Shown here piece by piece: positions 7,549-7,895 of a stretch of DNA of 7,895 nucleotides. Position 1 is the first letter of the stretch, and every line of letters starts with the position of its first letter. The stretch lies in the NCBI GenBank assembly GCA_013215025.1, contig JABSRR010000061.1, positions 1 through 7,895 on the forward strand, given 5' to 3'. The notes under the pieces are model-generated. The model saw only the letters and a program-made list of their open reading frames with translations, was not told the DNA's origin and did not search any database. This stretch comes from Pseudomonadales bacterium. GTDB lineage: Bacteria > Pseudomonadota > Gammaproteobacteria > Pseudomonadales > DT-91. Both the position numbers and the translations under genes were made by a program.

Positions 7549-7895
7549 ATGATTAAACGCTTTCTTCTGCTCTTATTGCTCATTTTGCTAGGCTGGTTGT
7601 TAGCATCATCCGTGGAGTCAAATGGCCCCGGCTATGTCTGGATTTCCTATGGTCAGCTAGCACTTGAAACAACCTTCTGGGGCTTAGTAATCGCACTGCT
7701 ATTGAGCATATGCACGGTTTATGTAGTATTTCGATTAACGCAGCTGCTGCTGTCGACGCTGCGCAAATTCGGCATGATTTCAAAAAACTGGGGTGTAAAA
7801 AAGTCAGCACGTTTGTTACAGCAATCTAGGTTGGCATTTATTGATGAAAATTGGGCAATGGCTCATCAAAAATTCAGCCAAAGCCTAAAAAACAC
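7549..7895 (+). CDS. hemY: HemY-family membrane protein, N-terminal part (3' end missing)
   Basis: Reading frame open from the ATG at 7549 to the window edge (115 codons plus two bases). It encodes two hydrophobic helices (about 4-20 and 43-66) joined by a short loop with GYVWISYGQLALETTFWG, which matches the typical HemY N-terminal domain. A basic stretch follows, then the start of helical repeats (SRLAFIDENWAMAHQKFSQS, 93-112), as expected for the tetratricopeptide-repeat C-terminal region of this family, most of which lies outside the window. This HemY is a different protein from the protoporphyrinogen oxidase called HemY in Gram-positive bacteria. It lies 9 bases after hemX with only a weak Shine-Dalgarno, suggesting coupled expression. 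The family is thought to act late in, or alongside, tetrapyrrole metabolism, but its biochemical role is not established. Confidence 0.9.
   Translation, partial: MIKRFLLLLLLILLGWLLASSVESNGPGYVWISYGQLALETTFWGLVIALLLSICTVYVVFRLTQLLLSTLRKFGMISKNWGVKKSARLLQQSRLAFIDENWAMAHQKFSQSLKN

Noticed and set aside
7580..7810. 76-codon minus-strand frame near the right edge
   Set aside because: The plus strand here encodes the HemY N-terminal membrane domain in an open frame, which explains the region better.
1..7895. An undescribed defence, mobile or repeat-based system
   Set aside because: Every gene belongs to a known family in a well-known chromosomal order; no repeats, integrase, transposase or unusual RNA signal was seen.

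Overview
The window is a stretch of ordinary gammaproteobacterial chromosome. It carries seven complete or nearly complete genes plus the first part of an eighth, packed with almost no non-coding DNA. The order argH (reversed), algZ/fimS, algR, hemC, hemD, hemX, hemY matches the locus known from Pseudomonas aeruginosa and relatives. Together with a fairly balanced base composition, this suggests a Pseudomonadales/Cellvibrionales-type gammaproteobacterium, possibly marine. The sequence alone does not fix the genus.

Layout: Positions 1-1442 (+) hold the 3' part of a cyclic-di-GMP gene: the tail of what looks like a PAS sensor domain, then GGDEF and EAL domains. It runs tail-to-tail, with one base between the stop codons, into argH (1444-2838, -), the last enzyme of arginine synthesis. 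A 102-base divergent intergenic region (2839-2940) separates argH from a rightward cluster filling the rest of the window. That cluster is a LytS-type membrane histidine kinase (algZ/fimS, 2941-4011), its LytTR response regulator (algR, 4046-4756), porphobilinogen deaminase (hemC, 4781-5707), uroporphyrinogen-III synthase (hemD, 5714-6517), the HemX membrane protein (6514-7539) and the N-terminal part of HemY (7549 to the window end).

How they work together: AlgZ and AlgR form a two-component system that in Pseudomonas controls alginate, type IV pili and other surface-life traits. HemC and HemD carry out consecutive steps from porphobilinogen to uroporphyrinogen III. HemX and HemY are membrane-anchored companions of unclear biochemical role. 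Spacings of 34, 24, 6, -4 and 9 bases suggest that algZ to hemY can be co-transcribed, with possible internal promoters. The c-di-GMP gene is not part of this operon, but its output (c-di-GMP) belongs to the same lifestyle switch that AlgR serves in Pseudomonas.

No RNA genes, mobile elements, CRISPR arrays, long repeats or convincing rho-independent terminators were seen, and nothing amounts to an undescribed system. The points most worth a second look are the eroded EAL loop 6 in the c-di-GMP protein, the degenerate ATP lid of the kinase, and a small hairpin plus mini-ORF just before the kinase start codon.
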